A DNA stretch of 32,173 nt from Alphaproteobacteria bacterium. Lineage in GTDB: Bacteria > Pseudomonadota > Alphaproteobacteria > UBA9655. Location of the stretch: contig CANGTV010000015.1 in assembly GCA_947457015.1 (NCBI GenBank), positions 1-32,173 of the forward strand, given 5' to 3'. Below the pieces are notes generated by a model that had not been told where the DNA came from, made no database searches, and worked only from the letters and a program-made list of their open reading frames with translations. The position numbers and the translations under genes were made by a program. How positions within the stretch are numbered: position 1 is the stretch's first letter; each line of letters begins with the position of its first letter. Below, one piece after another: positions 1 to 8,708 of the stretch.

Positions 1-281
1 ATCACAGGATAATTGCGTCTTTAAACCACCAAATCGGTCAAAAAGTAACAAAAAACAAAGAATCTATCCCGCTCTATTACCACTCCTTGCCCTCTCCTCA
101 GCCTCCTGCACTCTCAAACTCTCTTTTGCAGAAGGTTCCCCTGAGTCTTTACGAAAGAGCAACTTTGCCTGCACAGGAGGAGATGGGAAAGCAGGCGCTT
201 TTAATCGATGACCACGGAATCACCCTTATCTTTTTCGATGGAAAAAGATGGCAACGTCTCATGAAAGGAGAAGACATATGA
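1..281 (+). CDS. 5'-truncated hypothetical gene upstream of the hydrolase
   Basis: The reading frame is open from base 3 to the TGA at 279-281, so the gene runs off the left edge. A TTG at 87 could be an internal start but has no convincing ribosome binding site. The visible part, about 92 residues, is hydrophilic and ends in ITLIFFDGKRWQRLMKGEDI. I do not recognise the family. Its stop overlaps the start of the next gene by four bases (ATGA), which points to translational coupling with a peptidoglycan hydrolase, so a phage or GTA structural/lysis role is a reasonable inference only. Confidence 0.5.
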   Translation, partial: HRIIASLNHQIGQKVTKNKESIPLYYHSLPSPQPPALSNSLLQKVPLSLYERATLPAQEEMGKQALLIDDHGITLIFFDGKRWQRLMKGEDI

Positions 282-691
282 CAGATCACGACTATGACAT
301 TGTAGCCCGGACTCTTTATGGAGAAGCGCGGGGAGAGTATGCAAAAACAGGAATAGCCGCCCTGATTGCGGTTGGAAATGTGATTGTGAATCGGTTTAAG
401 GGGCATAAAAAATATGGCAAGACCTTAGCAGAAGTGTGTCTGAAGCCTAAGCAGTTTTCGTGTTGGAATGAAGGCGATCCTAATCGTTCCCTGATCCAAG
501 AAGAAGATCTTGAAAAAGATCCCCTTTTTAGGGTCGCACAACAAGTGGCTAAAAAGATAGCTCTTGGCCTATGGCCTGATTTAACACGTGGGGGCGACCA
601 TTATCATGCCATCACGTGCCGGCCTTATTGGGCGCGCCTAGACAAGGTGCGGATGCACCTGGGGAGCCATGTTTTTTATAAACTCGATTAG
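278..691 (+). CDS. SleB-type cell wall hydrolase (Hydrolase_2 family), probable phage/GTA endolysin
   Basis: This 137-residue protein matches the Hydrolase_2 family, peptidoglycan hydrolases related to spore-cortex SleB. The N-terminal signature ARTLYGEARGE carries the likely catalytic Glu. The family pattern continues with AVGNVIVNRF, a WNEGDPN stretch and a late GGDHYHA...PYWA block. There is no signal peptide, as expected of an endolysin released through a holin. The start at 278 follows AAGGAG at 264-269 and overlaps the stop of the preceding frame (ATGA); a longer reading from 248 would lack a ribosome binding site. A holin-like gene follows 500 bp downstream, so the pair forms a lysis module, probably of prophage or GTA origin. 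Confidence 0.85.
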   Translation: MTDHDYDIVARTLYGEARGEYAKTGIAALIAVGNVIVNRFKGHKKYGKTLAEVCLKPKQFSCWNEGDPNRSLIQEEDLEKDPLFRVAQQVAKKIALGLWPDLTRGGDHYHAITCRPYWARLDKVRMHLGSHVFYKLD

Positions 692-711
692 ATCAGTAAT
701 CAGTTGTCAGG
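691..711 (+). repeat. Degenerate heptamer array, three units
   Basis: Three consecutive 7-base units read GATCAGT, AATCAGT and TGTCAGG. The first base is the G of the hydrolase stop codon TAG. The units are reverse-complement relatives of the ACTGACT unit of the array at 1090-1173. Confidence 0.6.
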
Positions 712-1089
712 TGGTTAGTGCTTAGTAATTAAGCTGTTGTGGATAAGATATAACCGCGTCATTGCGAGCGAAGCGAAGCAACCCAGAAAAAAAGAGCTTA
801 TACTCATATGACCTAAAAATATCGGGATGTCCGTCTCTCAATTGTCATTCCCGCTTACGCGGGAATGACGCCAAGGGGTGGTAAAAAATATCCCATTTTC
901 ATTTTGAATGAGACTATTCCCAAATAATCTAACCCCCTCACCAATCTTCTGCTCTCTAAAATTTTTGTTTACGATATTTAACTTAAAGCTAAAAAATATC
1001 GCAATTTATCGCCAGCTGCAGCAGGGGATGACTGAGGGTTTTTTAGCGAAAAAAACCTATGTTCATTTAGGAGTATTATATAACATTAT
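712..1089. other. Gene-free stretch between hydrolase and holin
   Basis: No convincing gene lies here. The 61-codon frame at 908-1093 has no ribosome binding site and reads as random AT-rich sequence. The stretch carries a short dispersed repeat at 758-786 (GTCATTGCGAGCG followed by AAGCGAAGCAACCCAG) and a perfect palindrome at 844-869. Nothing else is recognisable. Confidence 0.6.
844..869. repeat. REP-like palindrome
   Basis: GTCATTCCCGC (844-854) and GCGGGAATGAC (859-869) form a perfect 11-bp inverted repeat around the loop TTAC. It is typical of short intergenic palindromic repeats seen widely in bacteria. There is no T-run, so a terminator role is not supported. Confidence 0.75.
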
Positions 1090-1173
1090 CTGACTACTGA
1101 CTACTGACTACTGACTACTGACTACTGACTACTGACTACTGACTACTGACTACTGACTACTGACTACTGACTG
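1090..1173. repeat. Tandem heptanucleotide repeat, 11 perfect copies plus one variant
   Basis: CTGACTA is repeated 11 times without error from 1090 to 1166, followed by CTGACTG at 1167-1173. The array ends 18 bases before the holin start codon and directly abuts its ribosome binding site (GGAGG at about 1181-1185). Because 7 is not a multiple of 3 and the array is intergenic, changes in copy number would alter promoter or leader spacing rather than a reading frame. Confidence 0.95.
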
Positions 1174-1191
1174 CTGCACCGGAGGCTCCCC

Positions 1192-1749
1192 ATGTCCTTT
1201 CCCATTTTTACGCTCGCCCATGCTCTGACAGAAGTCGTGCCCTTAATTGGACGATGGATTAACGGAGACCAAGGCGAAAAAACAGCCCAAAAGGTTGCGG
1301 ATATAGCCCAAGCCGTCACAGGCGAAAAAGATTCCTCCAAGATTCTCCACGCCCTAAAAGGGGATCCTCAACTGCTTATTCAATTTCAGCAAGCCATTTT
1401 GAAAGTGGATCAAGAGTTGGAAATGAGTGAACATAAGGATCGTGAAAGCGCGCGCTTGCGGGATATGGCTCTTGCTCAAGCCGGGCGCAGTAATTTTCGG
1501 GCTGATATTATGGTGATCTCAGCGGCTCTTGGTCTTATTTCTTGTTTGATTACCATTACCCTGTATCGGACCAGTCTTCCTGGCGAGGCGGTTGGCATTA
1601 TTTCAACCATTGCGGGGATTTTTGGGTCGTGTCTCAAAGACGCTTATGCCTTTGAATTTGGGTCGTCACGGGGTAGCAAACTTAAAGATGGAAAACTTTC
1701 GGCGTTATTTTTGGCGAAAGGGGGTAGAAGTAATTTTAATGGTCAGTAG
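1192..1749 (+). CDS. Holin of the GTA three-transmembrane type
   Basis: This 185-residue protein starts at ATG 1192 after GGAGG. The N-terminal part (about 10-50), with VVPLIGRWINGDQGEKTAQK and ADIAQAVTG, followed by a charged helix (about 60-100, LDQELEMSEHKDRESAR type), resembles holins of gene transfer agents (GTA_holin_3TM family). Two clear hydrophobic segments follow (about 103-122 and 130-150). Holins permeabilise the inner membrane so that the endolysin reaches peptidoglycan, which fits the SleB-type hydrolase upstream. The stop codon TAG (1747-1749) lies inside a heptamer repeat, so the repeat may have supplied or trimmed the C-terminus. Family assignment is by pattern; the phage or GTA origin is inferred. 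Confidence 0.7.
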   Translation: MSFPIFTLAHALTEVVPLIGRWINGDQGEKTAQKVADIAQAVTGEKDSSKILHALKGDPQLLIQFQQAILKVDQELEMSEHKDRESARLRDMALAQAGRSNFRADIMVISAALGLISCLITITLYRTSLPGEAVGIISTIAGIFGSCLKDAYAFEFGSSRGSKLKDGKLSALFLAKGGRSNFNGQ

Positions 1750-1768
1750 GCAGTGATCAGTAATCAGA
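1741..1768 (+). repeat. Degenerate heptamer array, four units, overlapping the holin stop
   Basis: Units GGTCAGT, AGGCAGT, GATCAGT and AATCAGA follow one another in 7-base register. The holin stop codon lies in the first and second units. This is the same heptamer family as 691-711, 1090-1173 and 2210-2230. Confidence 0.6.
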
Positions 1769-2209
1769 AAGAATTTTATCCGACTAGGTTCCGTGAACAA
1801 AGTTTTATAATACTTCTCTCGGCTGTCATCCTTGCGCAAGGATCTTCTAGCAATCCACAATGGTGCTGAGATCTTCCCGGGATTAATGCTTTCAATGAGT
1901 ATCCGATGTGCCTCTCTAAAAAAGATCCTTGCTTTAGAAGTGCTAAACTTTCTTCGAAAATTAAGCACTTCTAAAGCAAGGATGACAGCCTCTTCGGAAC
2001 CTCCTGTCAATGATGATGCCCATCTCTCAATTGGGCAAATACGATATTTTATCTCTTATTAAAAAATATCCTAAAGTTGATAGTGAAGAGAGGGCAAGTT
2101 CAAGGGAAAAGAGTGAGGGCGCATTTTAATGAAGGAGAAGTGTAATGTGAAAGAGATGACTCTGGCGAGAGAAGTGGTCTCAATGATCAGTAAGTAAAAA
2201 GACCTCTTA
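1769..2209. other. Gene-free stretch between holin and rpmB
   Basis: The stretch is dominated by a palindromic element (1821-1990). Outside it, GGTTCCG (1787-1793) and CGGAACC (1995-2001) form an outer inverted repeat. The frames here (1705-2010 minus, 1832-2062 plus) run through the palindrome and are artefacts. A 22-codon frame near 2130-2200 is preceded by nothing convincing and is not called. Confidence 0.6.
1821..1990. repeat. Palindromic dispersed element, copy A
   Basis: The 15-bp ends GGCTGTCATCCTTGC (1821-1835) and GCAAGGATGACAGCC (1976-1990) are perfect inverted repeats. Within the element, 1925-1944 and 1964-1983 form a perfect 20-bp stem with a 19-base loop. The TGTCATCC ... GGATGACA ends are shared with the copies at about 12903, 16226, 17134, 26186 and 32061, and in part with 6085-6153. 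Confidence 0.9.
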
Positions 2210-2230
2210 ACTGATCACTGACGACTGATA
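2210..2230. repeat. Degenerate heptamer array, three units, next to the rpmB stop
   Basis: Units ACTGATC, ACTGACG and ACTGATA lie 3 bases beyond the stop codon end of rpmB (minus strand). It is the fourth heptamer site in the first 2.3 kb. Confidence 0.6.
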
Positions 2231-2233
2231 ACT

Positions 2234-2545
2234 TCAATGATGATGTCCGTCCTCATGATCATGAGGACAGCAGCTCTTTTCCATTTGACGCTTGAGGCGG
2301 CGGGCTGCGGCTGTCAGCTTGCGATCTGCGGTTGTTTTTAAGAACGAATCAATCCCGCCATTTTTCTCAACAGTCCGCATCCCTGCAGCAGAAACCCGCA
2401 AGCGTACCTTTGTATTCATAGCATCACTTGAAAAAGAGGCTTGTTGTAGATTCGGGGCAAAAGTGCGTCGTGATTTATTGTTGGCATGAGAGACGTTATT
2501 GCCGCTCATCACCTTTTTACCTGTAATGTCACATTCACGCGCCAT
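2234..2545 (-). CDS. rpmB: 50S ribosomal protein L28
   Basis: This 103-residue protein is part of the large ribosomal subunit. Its start [20 protein letters not shown] is the standard L28 signature, followed by [13 protein letters not shown] and the [13 protein letters not shown] block. The start ATG follows AAGGAAGAC. The usual family body ends around RLKRQMEK (about 90). Here it is extended by a Cys/His/Asp-rich tail ([13 protein letters not shown]) that looks able to bind metal. The DNA coding for the tail contains a perfect 20-bp palindrome (2249-2268). A promoter lies just upstream at 2581-2608, so the gene appears to be expressed on its own. Confidence 0.95.
   Translation of the reverse strand: MARECDITGKKVMSGNNVSHANNKSRRTFAPNLQQASFSSDAMNTKVRLRVSAAGMRTVEKNGGIDSFLKTTADRKLTAAARRLKRQMEKSCCPHDHEDGHHH
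2249..2268. repeat. Perfect 20-bp palindrome in the 3' end of rpmB
   Basis: GTCCTCATGA followed by TCATGAGGAC is a perfect self-complementary sequence with no spacer. It lies in the codons for the extra L28 tail. It could form an RNA hairpin near the end of the message, but no T-run follows it. Confidence 0.8.
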
Positions 2546-2580
2546 GATGTCTTCCTTGTTTATGTAAAAAACTTCTCTTC

Positions 2581-2608
2581 ATTTAAGTGAAATTTTGAAA
2601 AAGGTCAA
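2581..2608 (-). promoter_or_regulatory. Putative promoter of rpmB
   Basis: On the minus strand a -35-like TTGACC (2608-2603) and a -10-like TTAAAT (2586-2581) are 16 bp apart, placing a start of transcription about 30 bases before the rpmB ATG. Confidence 0.5.
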
Positions 2609-2656
2609 GATTAAGTTGTTCATCAGAGCCGCCTCATAAAATTTGCGAGGAAATTT

Positions 2657-2684
2657 TTACCTCTCCCTTACGTGAGAGAGGTAA
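2657..2684 (-). terminator. Stem-loop downstream of the pirin gene
   Basis: TTACCTCTC (2657-2665) pairs perfectly with GAGAGGTAA (2676-2684) over a 10-base loop, 8 bases after the pirin stop. On the minus strand it is followed by AAAATTT, not a clean T-run, so termination is plausible but not certain. Confidence 0.45.
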
Positions 2685-2692
2685 GGCATTTA

Positions 2693-3406
2693 TTAAAAAT
2701 CGCTACTGGAAAGATCGAAAATAAGAATTTCAGCTCCTTCCTCCCCCGCTTGAAAGGTAAGAGCTTTCTCATGGGTTAAGGCTGCGCCATCGCCTTGCAT
2801 TAAGGACTGTCCATTCAAATCTACACTGCCGCTCGCGACTTGAACCCACGCCATGCGCTTTTCTTCTAGTGCATAGGCAAAGGACTGCCCCTTGTTCAAA
2901 TCAAGCACAAAAAGAGACACATCCTGATGAAGGGTGAGACTCCCCTTGTGTCCCTCACGGGAGGCCAAAAGAGTCAACTTTCCCATTCCGCGCTCTTTGG
3001 TGAAATTCTTTTGTTCATAAGAGGGCGACATCCCTTCTTTTTCAGGGAGAATCCAAATTTGGAGAAGATGAAGCGTGTCATCTTTTTGGGAATTATGCTC
3101 GCTGTGAGAGATGCCTGTTCCTGCTGACATGCGTTGGACGTCTCCTGCCAGGATGCGTGATCCAGTCCCAAGGGTATCCTTATGCGTCAACGCACCGCTC
3201 AACACATAGGTTAGAATTTCCATGTTACGATGGGGATGAAGGTCAAAACCAGCGTCAGGCTTTACCTTATCCTCATTAATTACTCTGAGGGCTCCAAATC
3301 CCATGTGGGCAGGATCGTAGTAATCGCCGAAGCTAAAACTATGCTTGCTCTCAAGCCAGAAAAACTCAGTTGTGCCACGATCTTCTGATTTACGAAGTTT
3401 TAACAT
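2693..3406 (-). CDS. Pirin family protein
   Basis: The 237-residue bicupin matches the usual pirin length when started at ATG 3406, which follows AAAGGA; the longer frame from 3556 adds 50 residues without family character. Metal-binding motifs are visible: HPHRNMEILTYVLSG with two His, then HKDTLG, and QRMSAGTGISHSEHN with the next His and Glu. Bacterial pirins are cytosolic metal-binding cupins; some act as quercetin dioxygenases and others as redox-linked regulators, and the sequence alone does not decide. The gene is divergent from the cckA-like kinase, with a 168-bp spacer. Confidence 0.9.
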   Translation of the reverse strand: MLKLRKSEDRGTTEFFWLESKHSFSFGDYYDPAHMGFGALRVINEDKVKPDAGFDLHPHRNMEILTYVLSGALTHKDTLGTGSRILAGDVQRMSAGTGISHSEHNSQKDDTLHLLQIWILPEKEGMSPSYEQKNFTKERGMGKLTLLASREGHKGSLTLHQDVSLFVLDLNKGQSFAYALEEKRMAWVQVASGSVDLNGQSLMQGDGAALTHEKALTFQAGEEGAEILIFDLSSSDF

Positions 3407-3442
3407 AAGCAATTCCTTTTGTTCGAATAGAAAAATAACCAG

Positions 3443-3558
3443 TTGACACAATTGTTTGTAAGATAAAAAATGAAGACCTTGTCTACAACTGAGATTCATT
3501 AAACAATCTTTTTCGTTTGACTTCTTCGAATAATTTATGGACAGTAATTGACACAATT
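3443..3558. promoter_or_regulatory. Two copies of TTGACACAATT in the pirin/kinase divergent region
   Basis: TTGACACAATT occurs at 3443-3453 and 3548-3558. The second is centred in the perfect inverted repeat AATTG-ACA-CAATT (3546-3558). Such paired half-palindromes in a divergent spacer suggest a shared operator or -35 elements, though I find no good -10 at the right distance for either copy. Confidence 0.35.
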
Positions 3559-3574
3559 AAAAGACATAAAAATT

Positions 3575-6019
3575 ATGTTACAGGAAAGGTTGAAAACCTA
3601 CTTTAAAAATCTTTTAACAACTCCTTCTCAATTTCAAAGATTAGGACTTGTGTGGACTCTTTGTGTCATAAATGTCGCCCTCATTCTTCTGTTGGGGGGG
3701 ATGATGATGGTGCTTTCTGGTCAGCGCGAATTTCTTTTTCTGACCCTTCTGATGGTGGGATGTGCGGGGAGCATGATCCTTTTTTTGCTTGTCCAATTAG
3801 AGCGGTTGAATCTTACGGCCAAAAAACAGCAAATCCAGTCTGCTGCTTATGAAAACATCGCGACCCCTCTTCTTATTTTGACGCCGGATCTTCACTTCGT
3901 TTGTGGAAACAAACAAGCAGAAGAGGAGTGTTGGTGGGCAAGCAGTCTTATCATGTTAAAGAATTCTGTGGTTTCAGAGGAGGGGAAAGCTGCCTTAACG
4001 CGTCTTCTTGAGGGGGTGACGGGGGTTGAAGTTCTTCATCTTCAAAGAGAGGAGCAACAAGAAATCTGGCGCATTAACACATTTCCTTTAGAAAAACAGG
4101 TCTTGTGGGAGTGTCGTAATATGAGCCATGAGAAAGACGAGCAATCCATCTATCTTTCTCAAATTAATACGCTCACGCTTCTTATGGATTCTGCGAATGA
4201 AGGAGTTTTTTCTCTCAATGAGAAGGGAACTCTTTTGTTTTGTAATGAAAAGTTTGCCAAGTGGCTGGGGTATGACAGAAAAGAGATCGTGGGATCTCCT
4301 TTTTCAAAGTTGCTGACTAAATCTCGTCATCAAGATCTTTTAAAGCCTTTCGAGATTCAAGGAAAATGCGATTTTCTTACGGCGTCTTCTCGGATCAAAA
4401 GCGCCTTTCTCGAACAAACGCAAATTCCCCACAATAAGGGATTAATAACCTATTCTCTTGTCCACCTGCAGGCTCCTTTTGCAAATCAGAGTGATTTAAG
4501 AAAAGTTTTAGATATGAGCCCTTTACCTGTGGTGTGCTTAGATGAGACCGAGTTAATCCAAGACTCAAACATTCTCTTCCGAGAGCAATTTTGTCCAAAG
4601 GGATCTCCCCTGCGAGGGGCCTCCTTTTTAGATCTTGTGGCTGACTTTCAGAAGGAAGATGTGAAAAATGCTCTCCATGCCTTTTTAAATGGAAAAGATG
4701 AGGGAGCGCCCCTTGAAATTCATTTTAAGGATGCCCGTGAATCCATCGTGTCTGCTTATTTTGCAGCCCTTCCTCTCAAAAATCAAAAGGGTCTTTTTAT
4801 TCAATTCCATGACATTACAGAACAAAAGCGTTTTGAAAGCCAGCTTGTCCAATCGCAAAAAATGCAAGCTGTAGGGCAGCTTGCAGGGGGCATTGCCCAT
4901 GACTTTAATAACCTTTTAACAGCGATGATTGGGTTTTGTGATCTTTTATTGTTGCGTCACACGCCTGGGGATCAATCGTTTACAGATGTGATGCAAATTA
5001 AACAAAATGCTAACAGGGCCGCTAATCTTGTGCGGCAACTTTTAGCGTTTTCTCGCCAACAGACTCTCCAGCCAAAAGTGCTTGATATTACAGAATGTTT
5101 GGCTGAACTTTCGGCCCTGCTCCGTCGCTTGATGGGGTCTAATATCGACCTTAAAATGAAGCATGCGCGAGACTTGGGGCTTGTCCTTGTGGATCAAGGT
5201 CAGTTTGAGCAAGTCATCATTAATATGGTTGTGAATGCCCGTGATGCCATGGAAGGGGGAGGGACGATCTCTCTAACAACTCAAAACTATGAACTCAAAA
5301 AAGCCAAGCGTTTTGGGCATGATGTGATTCCTCCAGGAAATTATGTTCTTGTGGAAATTGCGGACACAGGGGTGGGTATTAAGCCTGAAATCATTGATCG
5401 TATTTTTGATCCCTTCTTTTCCACAAAAGAGGTGGGATCTGGAACAGGGTTGGGACTCTCCACCGTCTATGGAATTGTTAAGCAAACGGGAGGGTTCATT
5501 CATGTGGACTCAAAGGTGGGAGAAGGAACCACATTTAGTGTGTATCTACCCCGCTGTGCTTCTGAAGAAAATAAGGTTCCCGAACCTCTTACAAAGGAAA
5601 AAGCTCCTCCTCAAGATTTAACAGGATCCAGCACCATTTTGTTGGTAGAAGATGAGGATGCTGTAAGGCTTTTTAGTGCACGTGCTTTGCGGAGCAAAGG
5701 GTACAAAGTCATTGAAGCCATTAATGGAAGTGAAGCGCTTGAATTTATGAAATTAAATGATGAAAAGATAGATCTTATCATTTCTGATGTGGTGATGCCT
5801 CAAATGGATGGTCCTACCTTTGTGAATGAAATGAACCAACTCGAATTCACTCCTAAGGTTCTTTTTATCTCAGGGTATACGGAAGATACTTTCCATAAGC
5901 AGCTGAAAGATGGGCCTAAAATTCATTTTCTAGCTAAGCCCTTTAGTTTGAGTGACCTTGCTGTGCGCGTCAAAGAAATCCTCGACGAAGAGAACCCTTC
6001 CTTAAAAAGCGCAGGGTAA
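3575..6019 (+). CDS. cckA: CckA-type hybrid sensor histidine kinase
   Basis: The protein has 814 residues from ATG 3575; TTG at 3548 (823 residues) is an alternative start, and neither has a strong ribosome binding site. Two membrane helices (about 27-48 and 52-74) are followed by PAS-like regions (about 185-260 and 300-415). The HisKA motif [12 protein letters not shown] has His at about 442, and the HATPase carries [15 protein letters not shown] and [13 protein letters not shown]-terminal receiver (about 690-808) has phospho-Asp in [12 protein letters not shown] (about 738). The stretch around [20 protein letters not shown] is characteristic of alphaproteobacterial CckA, the membrane kinase/phosphatase that feeds the ChpT-CtrA cell-cycle relay. 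Those partners are not in this window. Confidence 0.92.
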   Translation: MLQERLKTYFKNLLTTPSQFQRLGLVWTLCVINVALILLLGGMMMVLSGQREFLFLTLLMVGCAGSMILFLLVQLERLNLTAKKQQIQSAAYENIATPLLILTPDLHFVCGNKQAEEECWWASSLIMLKNSVVSEEGKAALTRLLEGVTGVEVLHLQREEQQEIWRINTFPLEKQVLWECRNMSHEKDEQSIYLSQINTLTLLMDSANEGVFSLNEKGTLLFCNEKFAKWLGYDRKEIVGSPFSKLLTKSRHQDLLKPFEIQGKCDFLTASSRIKSAFLEQTQIPHNKGLITYSLVHLQAPFANQSDLRKVLDMSPLPVVCLDETELIQDSNILFREQFCPKGSPLRGASFLDLVADFQKEDVKNALHAFLNGKDEGAPLEIHFKDARESIVSAYFAALPLKNQKGLFIQFHDITEQKRFESQLVQSQKMQAVGQLAGGIAHDFNNLLTAMIGFCDLLLLRHTPGDQSFTDVMQIKQNANRAANLVRQLLAFSRQQTLQPKVLDITECLAELSALLRRLMGSNIDLKMKHARDLGLVLVDQGQFEQVIINMVVNARDAMEGGGTISLTTQNYELKKAKRFGHDVIPPGNYVLVEIADTGVGIKPEIIDRIFDPFFSTKEVGSGTGLGLSTVYGIVKQTGGFIHVDSKVGEGTTFSVYLPRCASEENKVPEPLTKEKAPPQDLTGSSTILLVEDEDAVRLFSARALRSKGYKVIEAINGSEALEFMKLNDEKIDLIISDVVMPQMDGPTFVNEMNQLEFTPKVLFISGYTEDTFHKQLKDGPKIHFLAKPFSLSDLAVRVKEILDEENPSLKSAG

Positions 6020-6039
6020 GAAGATCTATCATATTTCCC

Positions 6040-6190
6040 CTCACCACCCGACGTTTTTAATCTCACCGATTTTTGCTCGACAACCGATCCTCGGGCTAAT
6101 AAATGCTAGAAATTTGCTATGCAAATTAAGCATTTACTACCCAAGGATGACAAGGGAAGTATAGAAAGCTAAAAAACGTCGGGTGTTGAG
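6040..6190. mobile_element. MITE-like element with 9-bp target duplication (contains palindromic copy B)
   Basis: The 151-bp element has 19-bp terminal inverted repeats, 6040-6058 and 6172-6190, matching at 18 of 19 positions (CTCACCACCCGACG type). It is flanked by a perfect 9-bp direct repeat ATATTTCCC (6031-6039 and 6191-6199). The interior (6085-6153) is a hairpin with the same ...CTCGGG...CCAAGGATGACA pattern as the other dispersed palindromes. It has no coding capacity. The terminal repeat length and 9-bp duplication resemble IS4/IS50-type transposition, which is inference. Confidence 0.8.
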
Positions 6191-6205
6191 ATATTTCCCA
6201 AAAAA

Positions 6206-7379
<1,174 letters not shown>

Positions 7380-7392
7380 GGGGATTTCGAGT

Positions 7393-8289
7393 GTGTCCCT
7401 TTTTGTTCGTCATAAAAAACCGGGGCCTTTAAAGCCAACAGCCAATCCTTATCCTTCCCGGATCCATCAATGGAAACAAAAACTGGGGCTGGTGACTTTC
7501 CTTTTACTTTTAATCAGTGGCGGAGCTCTTCGATTTTACAAACCCTTTTATGAGGTTTTTCAACAAAGTCTTTTCGAGGGGGCTGTGTGGGTTCAAGGAA
7601 TATTTACGCGTCCTTTTCAAGAAGCCCATGGGCTTTTTAAAGAAAGCCACACTTTTATGCATCTTAAAGAAGAGTACGCGCGGTTGGTTGCTGAAAATGA
7701 AGCCTTAAAATGGCAATTGCAAACGCTCGAACCTCTTGTGCATGAAAATGCTATTTTAAAACAAAATTTAAATATGCCTTCCGGTGAAAAATATCATCAT
7801 CTGACAGCCCGTATTCTTTCAACGCCGTATGATGGGCTTCATCATTTTTTTTTAATTGACGCCGGCCTCAAGCAAGGACTTGAAAAAGATCAAGCTATAG
7901 TGGCGCCAGAAGGAATAGTGGGGCGCCTTGAAAAGGTTGGGACCACCGTTGCTCGCGTGTTGCTTCTCACAGATGTAAACTCAAAAATTCCTGTTATGAC
8001 AACCTCGTCCGAACAAAAAGCAATCTTAGCAGGGGACGGGAGTTTTTTGCCAACCCTTGTGTACGTGGGAGATGTCCTAAAAATTCAAAAGGGGGAGAAA
8101 GTTGTTACCTCTGGGCTTGGTGGAATCTTTCCGCCGGGCTTGCCTGTTGGGATCGTCGATGACATGGCCAATGGAAAAATTCGCGTTAGGCCCTTTGTCC
8201 CCTTCTCTACCCTTGAGTGGGTTCATGTGCTTAAGCCTCAGTCGGAAGAGATGCTTCAGGAAATACAGACGGCTTTGGAGGGAGAGTAA
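7393..8289 (+). CDS. mreC: Rod shape-determining protein MreC
   Basis: The 298-residue protein starts at GTG 7393 after AAGGGG, 13 bases past mreB. A cytoplasmic N-terminus is followed by one membrane helix (about 32-50), a coiled-coil-like segment (about 88-125, YARLVAENEALKWQLQTLEP and on) and the MreC beta domain (VIAPEGIVGRLEKVG-like, VVTSGLGGIFPPGLPVGIV). MreC is the periplasmic scaffold that links MreB/MreD to PBP2. Normal family length, and no defects seen. Confidence 0.95.
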   Translation: MSLFVRHKKPGPLKPTANPYPSRIHQWKQKLGLVTFLLLLISGGALRFYKPFYEVFQQSLFEGAVWVQGIFTRPFQEAHGLFKESHTFMHLKEEYARLVAENEALKWQLQTLEPLVHENAILKQNLNMPSGEKYHHLTARILSTPYDGLHHFFLIDAGLKQGLEKDQAIVAPEGIVGRLEKVGTTVARVLLLTDVNSKIPVMTTSSEQKAILAGDGSFLPTLVYVGDVLKIQKGEKVVTSGLGGIFPPGLPVGIVDDMANGKIRVRPFVPFSTLEWVHVLKPQSEEMLQEIQTALEGE

Positions 8290-8309
8290 ATAAAAAAGAG
8301 AGAGACTTT

Positions 8310-8520
8310 ATGAAAAAGATTTATTTCATCCTTAGCGCAGCCTTAATTTCTCTATCATCTATTGCTGTACAGGCTTCTACGTGTACGGATCCGTGTACGA
8401 GCTGGTCTAACTCTCTTGAAGCAAGTTGTGAAACTAAAGGCTTAGATGATAATCTCCCAGGGGGATTGTCGGGGATTTGAGTCAGATTTCGCTATGTGGT
8501 GTAGTGGTAAATATAAATAA
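8310..8520 (+). pseudogene. Frameshifted small exported Cys-rich protein
   Basis: ATG 8310 opens a 56-codon frame that begins with a clear signal peptide (MKKIYFILSAALISLSSIAV, then QA) and continues STCTDPCTSW, ending at TGA 8478-8480. If one G of the five-G run at 8460-8464 is removed, the frame continues as GDCRGFESDFAMWCSGKYK to TAA 8518-8520, giving 69 residues with five Cys after the signal peptide. The continuation resembles the end of the exported protein at 13180-13572 (C-x-SDW..YCS), which supports a real frameshift. It may be decay, slippage or a sequencing error. It sits between mreC and vapB in a rod-shape operon where no such gene is expected. Confidence 0.6.
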
Positions 8521-8546
8521 TAGCTATAATAAGGACCTATATAATA

Positions 8547-8582
8547 GCTTGAAAATATTTTTCAAATTTTATTATTTCAAGC
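8547..8582. other. Nested inverted repeats upstream of vapB
   Basis: GCTTGAAA (8547-8554) pairs with TTTCAAGC (8575-8582), and an inner TTGAAAA/TTTTCAA pair spans 8549-8565, allowing alternative hairpins. The rest of 8521-8753 is AT-rich without a gene; the 80-codon frame starting at TTG 8477 has no ribosome binding site and no recognisable features. Confidence 0.35.
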
Positions 8583-8708
8583 ACCTTATCTTCTGGTTAT
8601 TTTCACCAGGGTTCGCCTGCCTTCCAATTACGAGTCAACCGGCTAAGGGGTTTATTATCTTTGGCTATACCTTCAAATACCCTTCTGCGCTTAAGTTTTT
8701 TTCTTTCA

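Noticed and set aside
908-1093. 61-codon frame before the holin
   Set aside because: No ribosome binding site, no recognisable features, and it runs into the heptamer array.
1090-1173. Tandem heptamers as a CRISPR array
   Set aside because: The unit is 7 bases without spacers and no cas genes are present.
2131-2199. 22-codon frame upstream of the rpmB end
   Set aside because: Too short, no known motif, and it ends in sequence related to the heptamer repeats.
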